Below are positions 47,887 to 57,105 of a DNA stretch of 64,000 nt, one piece after another. This DNA is from Treponema sp. (lineage in GTDB: Bacteria > Spirochaetota > Spirochaetia > Treponematales > Treponemataceae): the NCBI GenBank assembly GCA_024695475.1, contig JAILIC010000095.1, forward strand, positions 1-64,000, given 5' to 3'. The notes under the pieces were generated by a model, which was given only the letters and a program-made list of their open reading frames with translations, was not told where the DNA came from and did no database searches. A program made the position numbers and the translations under genes. Numbering within the stretch: the first letter of the stretch is position 1; each line of letters opens with the position of its first letter.

Positions 47887-49821
47887 ATGGCATTTGTTCA
47901 GTTTTCTAAAGTTTCTCTGGCGTTTGGTGATCGTGATATATTAAAGAATGTTACTGTCAATTTACAAACTGGCACTAAGGCAGCCCTTACTGGTGCAAAT
48001 GGTGCAGGTAAATCAACATTGATAAAGATTATGGCTGGTCTTGTTGCCCCTGATAGCGGTACACGATCGACACAAAAAGATGCTCGTATTGCATATTTGC
48101 CGCAGTCTGGATTGACTCATCATGGCTGTACATTAAAAGAAGAAGCTGATCGAGCTTTTCAGTTTGGCTATGATATGCAAAAGAAAATTGATCGCATTGG
48201 TGATGAGCTACAGAAAAATCCATCTAATATGCAGTCTCTTTTGGAACAGCATGATGCATTGCTGACAAAACTGGAAGAAAGCGGTTGGTATCGCCGTGAG
48301 GCACAAGCAGAATCGGTATTACTTGGTCTTGGTTTTTCTCGAGAGGATTTTGATAAACAGACAGAGTTGTTTTCTGGTGGTTGGCAGATGCGTATTGCAT
48401 TGGCAAAAGCGTTGATGCAAAATCCAGATATTTTATTACTTGATGAGCCTACTAACTATCTTGATTTAGAGGCTCGAACATGGCTGGAGCAATTTTTACA
48501 AAACTATAAGGGTGGTTTTTTGCTCGTAAGCCATGACCGATATTTTCTTGATGTGACTATCAATGAAGTGTATGAGCTGTTTGGTGGAGATCTCAAACGC
48601 TATCCTGGAAACTTTTCGCATTATGAAAAGGTTCGAGAGGTTGAGCTGCAAACATTAATTGCTCAGTATGAGCAACAGCAACAAGAAATCCAGCATCTGG
48701 AAGATTTTATCACGCGTTTTGGAGCTAAGGCAACAAAAGCAGCTCAAGCTCAGGAGCGGCAGAAGATGTTGGATAAAATGGTTCGCATTGAGATTCCTGA
48801 GTCTCTTAAAAAGATTCATTTTACCTTTCCTAAAGCTCCTCATGCAGGGCATTTGGTATTGCGTACACATGGGCTGACAAAGTCCTATGATGGAAGTCAT
48901 GCAGTTATTGATAATCTTGATTTAACGTTGGAAAATGGAGAACGTCTCGTTGTTGTCGGTCGTAATGGTGCAGGTAAATCAACATTATTGCGTATGATTG
49001 CAGGTGTAGATACGGCATATACAGGCGAAATTGTACCTGGTGCAGGAGTGCAAATAGGGTATTTCTCTCAGGATAGTGCTGAGACTATCACAGGTACTGA
49101 AAGTATTGTAGATTATATCGAGAATGAGGCTCCTCTGGAACTGATTCCTAAAGTACGTGATATGCTGGGCGCATTTTTGTTCCGTGGTGATGATGTCTTT
49201 AAGAGTTTGCAAGTGCTGAGTGGTGGTGAAAAAAGCCGTATTGCTTTGCTACAATTGCTTCTTCGTCCTATAAATTTGTTGATTCTTGATGAACCGACAA
49301 ACCATCTTGATATGCATTCAAAAGATGTGCTCATGCAGGCATTGAAAGATTTTGGCGGAACTGTTGTATTTGTTAGTCACGATCGTGGTTTTATCGAAGG
49401 TTTGGCGACACGGGTTTTGGAATTAAAACCTGGCTTGTATCGTGAATTTCCTGGTGATTATACGTATTATCAGGAACGTATTCAGGCCGAAAGCGAAGGC
49501 GTTGTTCCGTCTGTGGAGCAGACTAAGATTTCAGATGTTACTATTGAGCAGCCTACAAATAAAGCTGGACAGTTGAGCTGGGAAGAAGAAAAAAAACTAA
49601 AAGCTGAACGTCGTAAAAAGGAGAAAGAAGTTGAACGGCTTGAGGCTGAAATTGCACAGGTGGAACAACAACAAAAAGAACTGGAACAGAAACTTGCTGA
49701 TCCAGTAGTCTATAGTGATGGTGCAAAGAGTGCTGCCGTACAAAAACAGATTACCCAAATCCAAGAGAAACTCAATGATTTGAACGAACAATGGGAACAA
49801 GCTGCTGAAGCGTTATCTTAA
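47887..49821 (+). CDS. ABC-F family ATP-binding protein
   Basis: Two ABC domains without TM, GANGAGKST and GRNGAGKST, coiled-coil C-terminus. Confidence 0.93.
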   Translation: MAFVQFSKVSLAFGDRDILKNVTVNLQTGTKAALTGANGAGKSTLIKIMAGLVAPDSGTRSTQKDARIAYLPQSGLTHHGCTLKEEADRAFQFGYDMQKKIDRIGDELQKNPSNMQSLLEQHDALLTKLEESGWYRREAQAESVLLGLGFSREDFDKQTELFSGGWQMRIALAKALMQNPDILLLDEPTNYLDLEARTWLEQFLQNYKGGFLLVSHDRYFLDVTINEVYELFGGDLKRYPGNFSHYEKVREVELQTLIAQYEQQQQEIQHLEDFITRFGAKATKAAQAQERQKMLDKMVRIEIPESLKKIHFTFPKAPHAGHLVLRTHGLTKSYDGSHAVIDNLDLTLENGERLVVVGRNGAGKSTLLRMIAGVDTAYTGEIVPGAGVQIGYFSQDSAETITGTESIVDYIENEAPLELIPKVRDMLGAFLFRGDDVFKSLQVLSGGEKSRIALLQLLLRPINLLILDEPTNHLDMHSKDVLMQALKDFGGTVVFVSHDRGFIEGLATRVLELKPGLYREFPGDYTYYQERIQAESEGVVPSVEQTKISDVTIEQPTNKAGQLSWEEEKKLKAERRKKEKEVERLEAEIAQVEQQQKELEQKLADPVVYSDGAKSAAVQKQITQIQEKLNDLNEQWEQAAEALS

Positions 49822-49825
49822 AATA

Positions 49826-49854
49826 TTGTCTAGTTTTGCCTGGGATGGTATACT
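49826..49854 (+). promoter_or_regulatory. Sigma70-type promoter of galE
   Basis: TTGTCT, 17 nt, TATACT; inverted repeat GATGGTA-TAC-TACCATC overlaps the -10. Confidence 0.6.
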
Positions 49855-49875
49855 ACCATCTTAGAGGAATATAAT

Positions 49876-50871
49876 ATGAACGTTTTGGTAATTGGTGGTG
49901 CTGGTTATATTGGTAGCCACGTTGTAAAAGAGCTGATGAAGAATGGTCATCAGATTACTGTATTTGATAATCTTTCTACAGGATTAGTACAAAATCTTTT
50001 TCCAGAAAATGAGTTTATTGCTGGAGATATCATGGTACCTGAGCATCTTGATGAGGCTTTTGCCCGTGGTTTTGATGCTTTTATTCATCTAGCTGCATAT
50101 AAGGCTGCTGGTGAATCAATGATACTCCCAGAAAAGTATTCTTCGCACAACATTACAGGAACTATTAATATATTGAATGCAGCCATGGCTCATGGTTGCA
50201 AAAAAATGGTCTTTTCATCATCTGCAGCTGTTTTTGGCGAACCTCAATATTTGCCAATCGATGAAAAACATCCAACAAACCCAGAAAACTATTATGGATA
50301 TACAAAGCTTGCAATCGAACAGATTATGAAGTGGTATGATCAGTTAAAAGGATTGCGATTTGCGGCACTGCGTTATTTTAATGCTGCCGGTTATGATCCA
50401 GAGGGTGTATTATTTGGTTTGGAGCGTAATCCAGCAAACTTGTTGCCTGTTATCATGGAAGTGGCATGTGGTATGCGCGAAAAATTAAAGATTTTTGGTA
50501 ATGACTATCCTACCCGAGATGGTACCTGTATCAGAGATTATGTTCATGTCACCGATTTGGCTATTGCTCATGTAAAAGCTTTGGATTATATCTCTGAGCA
50601 TGATCAAAGCATTACCTGTGGTTTGGGTAGTGAGACAGGTATTACCGTTACAGAAATGTTGGATGCTGCTCGTCGTATTACTGGCAAAGAAATACCTGCT
50701 GAATATGTTGCAAGACGGCCTGGAGATCCTGCAACTTTGGTTGCGACTTCAGCATATGCCCATGAAAAGCTCGGTTGGAAGGCTCAGTATTCTGACGTTG
50801 ATACATTGCTTGGCTCTACTTGGCAAGCATATCAAAAATATCTGGCAGTACACAAAACGGCAAATCGCTAA
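49876..50871 (+). CDS. galE: UDP-glucose 4-epimerase
   Basis: MNVLVIGGAGYIGSHVVKEL; YYGYTKLAIEQ; RDYVHVTDLA. Confidence 0.92.
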   Translation: MNVLVIGGAGYIGSHVVKELMKNGHQITVFDNLSTGLVQNLFPENEFIAGDIMVPEHLDEAFARGFDAFIHLAAYKAAGESMILPEKYSSHNITGTINILNAAMAHGCKKMVFSSSAAVFGEPQYLPIDEKHPTNPENYYGYTKLAIEQIMKWYDQLKGLRFAALRYFNAAGYDPEGVLFGLERNPANLLPVIMEVACGMREKLKIFGNDYPTRDGTCIRDYVHVTDLAIAHVKALDYISEHDQSITCGLGSETGITVTEMLDAARRITGKEIPAEYVARRPGDPATLVATSAYAHEKLGWKAQYSDVDTLLGSTWQAYQKYLAVHKTANR

Positions 50872-50904
50872 CTAAAAAAGAGATTACATAAAAAGGAAAT
50901 TACT

Positions 50905-52131
50905 ATGGCTGAAACATTAGATACATTACGTTCATATATTAAACAGAGTCGATCTGCCATGATTGATTTGGAATCTTTGCTGACAAGTATTAAAGCACTT
51001 GCTCCTGAGTCTGGTGGCGATGGAGAATCTGAAAAGGCTGCTGCTTTGGAAAAATGGTTGATTGAGCAGGGATTTAAAGATATCAAACATTATGATGCTC
51101 CTGATGCTCGTGTAAGCAGTGGTGTGCGTCCAAATATTGTTGCTACGATCCCTGGTAAGTCAGACGATTTTACGGTATGGGTTATGGCACATATGGACGT
51201 TGTACCTGTAGGTGAACTTTCTATGTGGAATACCGATCCATGGACTGTTGTTGAAAAAGACGGAAAACTCTATGGTCGTGGTGTTGAAGATAATCAACAG
51301 GGACTTGTCTCTGGCGTATTTGCGGCACTCGCATTCTTAAAAAATGGTGTTACTCCAGCTCATACTGTCAAATTGCTCTTTATGGCAGATGAAGAAGTTG
51401 GTTCAAAATTTGGTATTCAGTATTTGCTGACACAAGATTTATTCCGTAAAAATGATGTTATCATCATTCCTGATGGAGGTGATCCACAGGGAGAGACAAT
51501 CGAAATTGCCGAAAAGAATATTTTGTGGCTTCGTGTTCATGTAAAAGGAAAACAGTCACACGGCTCTCTGCCAAATCTTGGTAGAAACGCATTCCTTGCT
51601 TCTTGTGATTTGGCATTGCGCCTTCATGATCTGGAAAATGTATTTAATAAACATGATGCATTGTTTAACCCTGATTATTCTACATTCTCACCAACGAAGT
51701 GTCAGGCAAATGTTGACAGTATAAATATTATTCCTGGCGACGGTGTCTTCTATATGGATTGCCGTATCTTGCCTTGCTATACCTTAAAAGAAGTAATGCA
51801 GGAAATTGATGTCCGTTGCAAAGAAATTGCTAAAAAACATGATGTAGTTATTGAGTATGATACTCCTCAGGCAGAACAGTCTCCAGCTACTCCGAAAGAT
51901 GCACCTGTTGTAAAAATGATCGCTGATGCTGTGAAGCTTGTTCATGGTAAAACTGCTCGTACCGTTGGTATTGGCGGTGGAACTGTTGGTGCTTATCTAA
52001 GAAATAAAGGATATCATGCAGCAGTGTGGAGCTCTCTAGATGAGACCTGCCATCAGCCTAATGAGTATTGTGTAATTGATAATATGGTTGCAGATGCAGA
52101 AACTCTTGCAGCTATATTTCTTGCGGAGTAG
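50905..52131 (+). CDS. M20 family metallopeptidase (PepV/Sapep-like)
   Basis: MAHMDVVPVGELSMWNTDPW; YGRGVEDNQQGLVSG; FMADEEVGSKFG. Confidence 0.92.
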   Translation: MAETLDTLRSYIKQSRSAMIDLESLLTSIKALAPESGGDGESEKAAALEKWLIEQGFKDIKHYDAPDARVSSGVRPNIVATIPGKSDDFTVWVMAHMDVVPVGELSMWNTDPWTVVEKDGKLYGRGVEDNQQGLVSGVFAALAFLKNGVTPAHTVKLLFMADEEVGSKFGIQYLLTQDLFRKNDVIIIPDGGDPQGETIEIAEKNILWLRVHVKGKQSHGSLPNLGRNAFLASCDLALRLHDLENVFNKHDALFNPDYSTFSPTKCQANVDSINIIPGDGVFYMDCRILPCYTLKEVMQEIDVRCKEIAKKHDVVIEYDTPQAEQSPATPKDAPVVKMIADAVKLVHGKTARTVGIGGGTVGAYLRNKGYHAAVWSSLDETCHQPNEYCVIDNMVADAETLAAIFLAE

Positions 52132-52139
52132 TGGAGTAG

Positions 52140-52703
52140 GTGGAATCAAGTATAGTTTCTCATCCAATAGAGCGGACTGATTCTAAAACAGTCAGGGATA
52201 CCAAGGAACATATTGCTGAAGTTCAGAAAAATATGTCTCTCATCATTGATGAGTTAAAGAAGCGAGCATCTAATCATGATAGGTCTAAATTGGAAGAACC
52301 AGAACGATCTGGTTTTGAAGCAATGGATGCCTATTGTTCAGCACATCCTTCTGCAGCTCAATATGGTAGTGAGGCATATTTTGAAAAACTGCAAAAATTT
52401 AATTGGGTAATGGACCATCATTACAAACATAATAGACATCATCCAGAGTATTATTCCAATTTTTACTCAGAGATGGATGTCATCGATATTATTGAACTGA
52501 TTTGTGATTGGTGGTCACGTAAAGAGTTTAAGGATTTTCGAGAAGCTGCAGAGTTGGTGGAACAGCAGAGTAAGCGTTATAACTTTCCGCCGATTTTGAC
52601 CAGTATCATTCTTAATACGGTAAATAGATTTTTAGCAGTAGGGGATTTTCCACAGGAAGATGAGCCTTTAGGTGTTTTTCTTATACGAAATGTCCGTTTT
52701 TAA
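52140..52703 (+). CDS. DUF5662-like protein
   Basis: RASNHDRSKLEEPE...MDHHYKHNRHHPEYY...DVIDIIELICDWWS; GTG start. Confidence 0.75.
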   Translation: MESSIVSHPIERTDSKTVRDTKEHIAEVQKNMSLIIDELKKRASNHDRSKLEEPERSGFEAMDAYCSAHPSAAQYGSEAYFEKLQKFNWVMDHHYKHNRHHPEYYSNFYSEMDVIDIIELICDWWSRKEFKDFREAAELVEQQSKRYNFPPILTSIILNTVNRFLAVGDFPQEDEPLGVFLIRNVRF

Positions 52704-52715
52704 TTGGTGCTAATC

Positions 52716-52767
52716 AAAAGGGTTGTCCGAAAAGTTGTTTTAACTTTCTTTAGGGCAACCCCTTTTT
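52716..52767 (+). terminator. Terminator between convergent genes
   Basis: AAAAGGGTTGTCC...GGGCAACCCCTTTTT, inner AAAGTT/AACTTT. Confidence 0.85.
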
Positions 52768-52828
52768 ATATTCATGGCTTTTCCGTATCGGCTTTGCCTC
52801 GACGAATTTTGTACGAAGCTGTTTGTTC

Positions 52829-53905
52829 TTAGCGTACTTTGAAAATGATACCGATTAATGCAACGGTTATCAAAAGTTGCATAATCATGAACTTTATCAG
52901 TACCTGTGTCGGTGACCATCCGTGATTTTTGCGCATGTGGTCGTGTAACGGAAAGCGTACATTTTCAAAAATATGAATCTTGAAGAATCTGAGCAGAAAG
53001 ACCTTCATTAATCCCATACCACCGTTAATAAAGATAATCGATGATGTAGCAAGAATAATGAAAGGATTGCCCGTAATCAATACTGCGGTTCCGATAAAAA
53101 AACCGAGCGCTCTGCTGCCAGCATCTCCCATAAGTACATGACTGGGGAACGCATTGTGCCATAGGTATCCCATAAGTACACCTGCAAGTGCAAAAGTTAT
53201 GACTGCCCAAGATGCGCCGTCAATGAGATGCGGAACCAACAGATACGCTGCAATTTTGGTATGACCTAAAACAAAATAGAACAAAGAACCCAGTGTAATT
53301 AGTGCGATTAATACGAGTGTACTGGAGAGTCCATCGACTCCATCAGTACAATTTGTGGTATTAATTGATGCCCATAGCAGGATTGTTGCAAATACAACAT
53401 AGACTGGCATAGGTATACGGATGAGATGGGTGATAAATGGAAGCCAAAATGATACAGTTCCCTCTGTATTTGTTGCTGCAAATGTACAATAGAGCAAAAA
53501 TGCAGCTGCCAAACTAATGAGTAAATCTAGGAGACCCTTTTTGTATTCTCCCCAGCTGGTAATACTGTTATCGTCTAGAAAACCAGTGAGCATAGTAAGC
53601 CAAGTTAATACAACAATACCTACTTGTTGTATTGTCATTGGCACTACAAGAAAGCACTCGACAACAAAAATGGTAATAAAAATGCACCCTGATCCTGTTG
53701 GTTTACCCTTTGCGGCTTCTGCCGTTAAAGTAAACTCTCTGCCACGATCTGATGGCAAAAAGCGGTACATATGTGGCAATAGTTTTTCGGTAACTAAAAA
53801 GCCTGTATACAATGCTATGACAATAAGCACCGTATAGGATTGCAAAAGACGTGCAGGACCAAAGTCAAAAGCGTTTTGGAGAATCTCTCCTAAATAATAC
53901 AACAT
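52829..53905 (-). CDS. mraY: MraY-like glycosyl-1-phosphate transferase
   Basis: NTTNCTDGVDGLSSTLV; HVLMGDAGSRALGFFIG; FPLHDHMRKNHGWSPTQVLIKF resembles the MraY C-terminus. Confidence 0.75.
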   Translation of the reverse strand: MLYYLGEILQNAFDFGPARLLQSYTVLIVIALYTGFLVTEKLLPHMYRFLPSDRGREFTLTAEAAKGKPTGSGCIFITIFVVECFLVVPMTIQQVGIVVLTWLTMLTGFLDDNSITSWGEYKKGLLDLLISLAAAFLLYCTFAATNTEGTVSFWLPFITHLIRIPMPVYVVFATILLWASINTTNCTDGVDGLSSTLVLIALITLGSLFYFVLGHTKIAAYLLVPHLIDGASWAVITFALAGVLMGYLWHNAFPSHVLMGDAGSRALGFFIGTAVLITGNPFIILATSSIIFINGGMGLMKVFLLRFFKIHIFENVRFPLHDHMRKNHGWSPTQVLIKFMIMQLLITVALIGIIFKVR

Positions 53906-54369
53906 TAGTCTAAATCTTCACCTGGATAATCGAGTACTTCTACCTGTTTGATCAATGCCTGCAATTTGTTAAGCATGTCTTGACCATCTTCGGTATTAAG
54001 ATTTGCTGCACAGACAATTTTAGTAGGAATTTGTGCACATTTGCGCTTTAGAGCCTTGCCTTTATCAGTTAAAGAGATGATAACGGTACGTTCATCTTTT
54101 TTAGAACGTGTTCTGGTAAGTAATTCCTGCTTTTCCATTTTCTTAAGCAATGGTGTCAATGTTCCTGAATCAAGATATAAGCGCTCTCCTAATTCATTTA
54201 CGGAAACATTATCTTTTTCCCAAAGAGCCATCATGGCTATGTAAGAAGTGTAAGTAAGGCCCAATGGACCAATAAGTGGTTTATAAAGTCGGATAATTTC
54301 TTTTGAGCAGACGTATAAAGCAAAACAAAGTTGCTTATCCAACTGCAATGTATTATTTGTTTCTTTCAT
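53905..54369 (-). CDS. MarR family transcriptional regulator (OhrR-like)
   Basis: LGERLYLDSGTLTPLLKKMEKQELLTRTRSKKDERTVIISLTDKGKAL. Confidence 0.9.
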   Translation of the reverse strand: MKETNNTLQLDKQLCFALYVCSKEIIRLYKPLIGPLGLTYTSYIAMMALWEKDNVSVNELGERLYLDSGTLTPLLKKMEKQELLTRTRSKKDERTVIISLTDKGKALKRKCAQIPTKIVCAANLNTEDGQDMLNKLQALIKQVEVLDYPGEDLD

Positions 54370-54399
54370 GAGGCTAGTATAACAATCTTTTTGTAATTA

Positions 54400-54420
54400 A
54401 GTCAACTCTAACTAATAGAG
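54400..54420. promoter_or_regulatory. Candidate MarR operator at marR promoter
   Basis: ACTCT-AACTAAT-AGAGT inverted repeat abutting minus-strand -35 TTGACT. Confidence 0.5.
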
Positions 54421-54469
54421 TACAATGAATATTGACACGCTGTTGTCATGTCGATAAAGTAAGTGTCAT

Positions 54470-54715
54470 ATGAAAGAGTATACATATAAAACCCATGGTA
54501 CATGTGCTACAACTATTTATTTTACCAAGTCTGATGATGGTATTGTTACCAATGTTCGCTTTGAAGGTGGCTGCAATGGTAACTTAAAGGCAATCGCCAA
54601 ATTGGTAGATGGTATGACTGCACAGCAAATTCATGATACGTTGATTGGCAATTTGTGCGGACGTAAGAATACAAGTTGTGCTGATCAGTTGGCAAAAGCT
54701 GTTATTTCGGAATAA
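54470..54715 (+). CDS. TSCPD domain protein (TIGR03905 type)
   Basis: THGTCATTIYF...VRFEGGCNGNLKAIAKLVDGM...LCGRKNTSCADQLAKAV. Confidence 0.85.
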   Translation: MKEYTYKTHGTCATTIYFTKSDDGIVTNVRFEGGCNGNLKAIAKLVDGMTAQQIHDTLIGNLCGRKNTSCADQLAKAVISE

Positions 54716-54814
54716 TGATTGCTGGATGATTTTATGTGGCATTGTTCATTTGCCGTAAAATAACTATAATCATACCGTACTTTTAAATAAAAACTATTCA
54801 TAAGGATTGTATAT

Positions 54815-55945
54815 ATGGCATTATCTTGTGGTATCGTTGGACTTCCTAATGTTGGTAAGTCAACTATTTTTACAGCACTTACAGCAGCTCCTGCATCTGC
54901 AGAAAATTTTCCGTTTTGTACGATAGACCCTAATATTGGTATTGTTGATCTGCCAGATGAGCGTCTTGATTTTTTGTGTAGTGTATTTCAACCGAAAAAA
55001 AAGACTCCTACTTCAGTAAAGTTTGTAGATATAGCAGGGTTGATAAAGGGTGCTTCAAAAGGTGAAGGATTAGGTAACCAGTTTCTTGCAAATATTCGTG
55101 AAGTGACTTGTATTGCACATGTTGTCCGTTGCTTTGATAACCCTGATATTATGCATGTGCGTGAGAGTGCAAATGAAGCTGCTCCAATTGATCCAGAAAG
55201 TGATATTCTTACTATAAATATGGAGCTTGCTCTTGCGGACCTTGATACCATTTCTAAACGTCAGGAAAAAGTAACTCGTGCCTGTCGAGCTTTAGGTAAG
55301 GAAGAAGAAAAAAAGTGGGCTTCCTGGAAAAGTGCTGTACAGAAGATTGTTCCGTTATTGCAGGAAGGTAAATGTGCTCGTATGGCTGATTTATCTGATG
55401 AAGAAAAGAACGCTATTCAAGATATGTTCCTTTTGACGATGAAGCCGACTTTCTATGTTTGTAATATTGATGAAGATTCTATAGCAGAGGGGACCAACGA
55501 ATATGTATCTGTAGTAAAGAAATATGCTGCAGAAGAAAATTCTGAAGTTGTTGTTCTGTGTGGAAAGTTTGAATCTGATTTATCAGAAATTAAGGAAGAA
55601 GCTGATCGAAAAGACTTTATGGAATCAGTAGGATTAAAAGAGTCAGGTCTTGCTACGCTTGCTCGTACTGCTTACCATTTGATGGGACTTCGTACCTTCT
55701 TTACTGGTGGCTCGGATGACTGCCATGCTTGGACAATCCGTAATGGTGATACTGCACCAAAAGCTGCAGGTGCTATTCATACAGATTTTGAAAAAGGTTT
55801 TATTAAAGCTGAAGCCTACACCATTGATGATCTTCGCACCTATGGTACTGAAGCAAAGATTAAAGAAGCTGGTAAATATCGTCTTGAAGGTCGTGACTAT
55901 GTGGTCCAAGATGGCGATGTCCTCTTCTTTAAGTTTAATGTGTAA
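54815..55945 (+). CDS. ychF: Redox-regulated ATPase YchF (Obg-family)
   Basis: CGIVGLPNVGKSTIFTALT; DIAGLIKGASKGEGLGNQFL; C-terminal TGS. Confidence 0.96.
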   Translation: MALSCGIVGLPNVGKSTIFTALTAAPASAENFPFCTIDPNIGIVDLPDERLDFLCSVFQPKKKTPTSVKFVDIAGLIKGASKGEGLGNQFLANIREVTCIAHVVRCFDNPDIMHVRESANEAAPIDPESDILTINMELALADLDTISKRQEKVTRACRALGKEEEKKWASWKSAVQKIVPLLQEGKCARMADLSDEEKNAIQDMFLLTMKPTFYVCNIDEDSIAEGTNEYVSVVKKYAAEENSEVVVLCGKFESDLSEIKEEADRKDFMESVGLKESGLATLARTAYHLMGLRTFFTGGSDDCHAWTIRNGDTAPKAAGAIHTDFEKGFIKAEAYTIDDLRTYGTEAKIKEAGKYRLEGRDYVVQDGDVLFFKFNV

Positions 55946-56015
55946 AAAAAACTGCTAAAATTTTTCATTCTGTTATACAAAATGTCCTAAAACAGACGTT
56001 TCTTTGTTATATAAG

Positions 56016-56058
56016 AGCAGAAGATAGTGTGCTTTGCACATGTGTCTTCTGCTTTTTT
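56016..56058 (+). terminator. Terminator between ychF and endonuclease/exonuclease/phosphatase gene
   Basis: AGCAGAAGA...TCTTCTGCT with inner TGTGC/GCACA, then T6. Confidence 0.85.
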
Positions 56059-56074
56059 GTTTTGGAGGTTGCAA

Positions 56075-57046
56075 ATGAAAAGTCGTCTGTTTTATTTCAT
56101 TGTTTGGATATGTACCTGTGCCTATGCAACAGAGGTAAAAATTGCCAATTGGAATGTGCAAACCTTTTTTGACAGCACCAGAGATGGTACAGAACTCGCA
56201 GAGTTTACAAAAAAGACGGTATGGACTGATGACCTGTATAAGCAGCGCTTACAGTATCTTGCTAAAGCATTGCTTATAATTGATGCTGATATTGTTGTAC
56301 TTGAGGAGATTGAAAAAGCTGCCATACTTTATGATATTTCTAATGCACTTTCGCAAAACACTCTTTTTACACGCAAGCGGTATCGTTGGGCATGTTTTGG
56401 AAAGGCTGAAGATGCTGCTTTTGGTATAGCTGTTCTGTCTTGTTATCCTATAACAGCTTCGTATGTACATGCTCTTGATATCCGTACGGAATCAATACAG
56501 CAGCCCTTATTACGACCTTTGCTTGAAGCACATATAACTGTTACGACGCGTACTGGTGAAAAATCTCTTGTGATTTATGGAAACCATTGGAAGTCAAAAC
56601 GTGATGGTACGACAGCAGCAAGTGTATGGCACCAGTGGCAGGGTAAACTCTTGTTGGATAAGATGGAACAGATGGCAGTATTAGAGCCCTTGTCATTATT
56701 TGTTGTTTGTGGTGATTTTAATACAGATGTCTGTAGCGACTCAATGTATGGATTAGCTGGGCAAACGCTAAAAACTGCAAATACCGATATGTATAATCCT
56801 TGGCGGGATCAGTCATGTTTACCCGGAAATGCGAATCATGGCAGCTATTACTATAACAACATATGGAGTCGTCTTGATCATATACTCATCGCTCCATCGA
56901 ACCATTATGTACCGTCAAGTTTTGCAGTCGAACGTAATGAGCTGTGGGCTTTTTCAGATGGCAGACCAAAAGCCTATCGTATATCTGATGGATCAGGATG
57001 TTCAGATCATCTTCCTATTTCGTGTCGTATTAGGATTGATGATTAA
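56075..57046 (+). CDS. Endonuclease/exonuclease/phosphatase family secreted protein
   Basis: VKIANWNVQTFFD, VLEEIEK, YGNHWKSK, GDFNTD, SDHLPIS; start at 56075 after GGAGG. Confidence 0.88.
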   Translation: MKSRLFYFIVWICTCAYATEVKIANWNVQTFFDSTRDGTELAEFTKKTVWTDDLYKQRLQYLAKALLIIDADIVVLEEIEKAAILYDISNALSQNTLFTRKRYRWACFGKAEDAAFGIAVLSCYPITASYVHALDIRTESIQQPLLRPLLEAHITVTTRTGEKSLVIYGNHWKSKRDGTTAASVWHQWQGKLLLDKMEQMAVLEPLSLFVVCGDFNTDVCSDSMYGLAGQTLKTANTDMYNPWRDQSCLPGNANHGSYYYNNIWSRLDHILIAPSNHYVPSSFAVERNELWAFSDGRPKAYRISDGSGCSDHLPISCRIRIDD

Positions 57047-57105
57047 AACTGTGGTAAAGCACGGGAGCTCTGTATATCTTATATAAGACAAAAACAGCTT
57101 TTTAA

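Noticed and set aside
48655-49212. Several small ORFs antisense or alternate-frame to the ABC-F gene (and similar ORFs elsewhere)
   Set aside because: Fully inside well-supported CDSs, with compositional bias expected for shadow ORFs.
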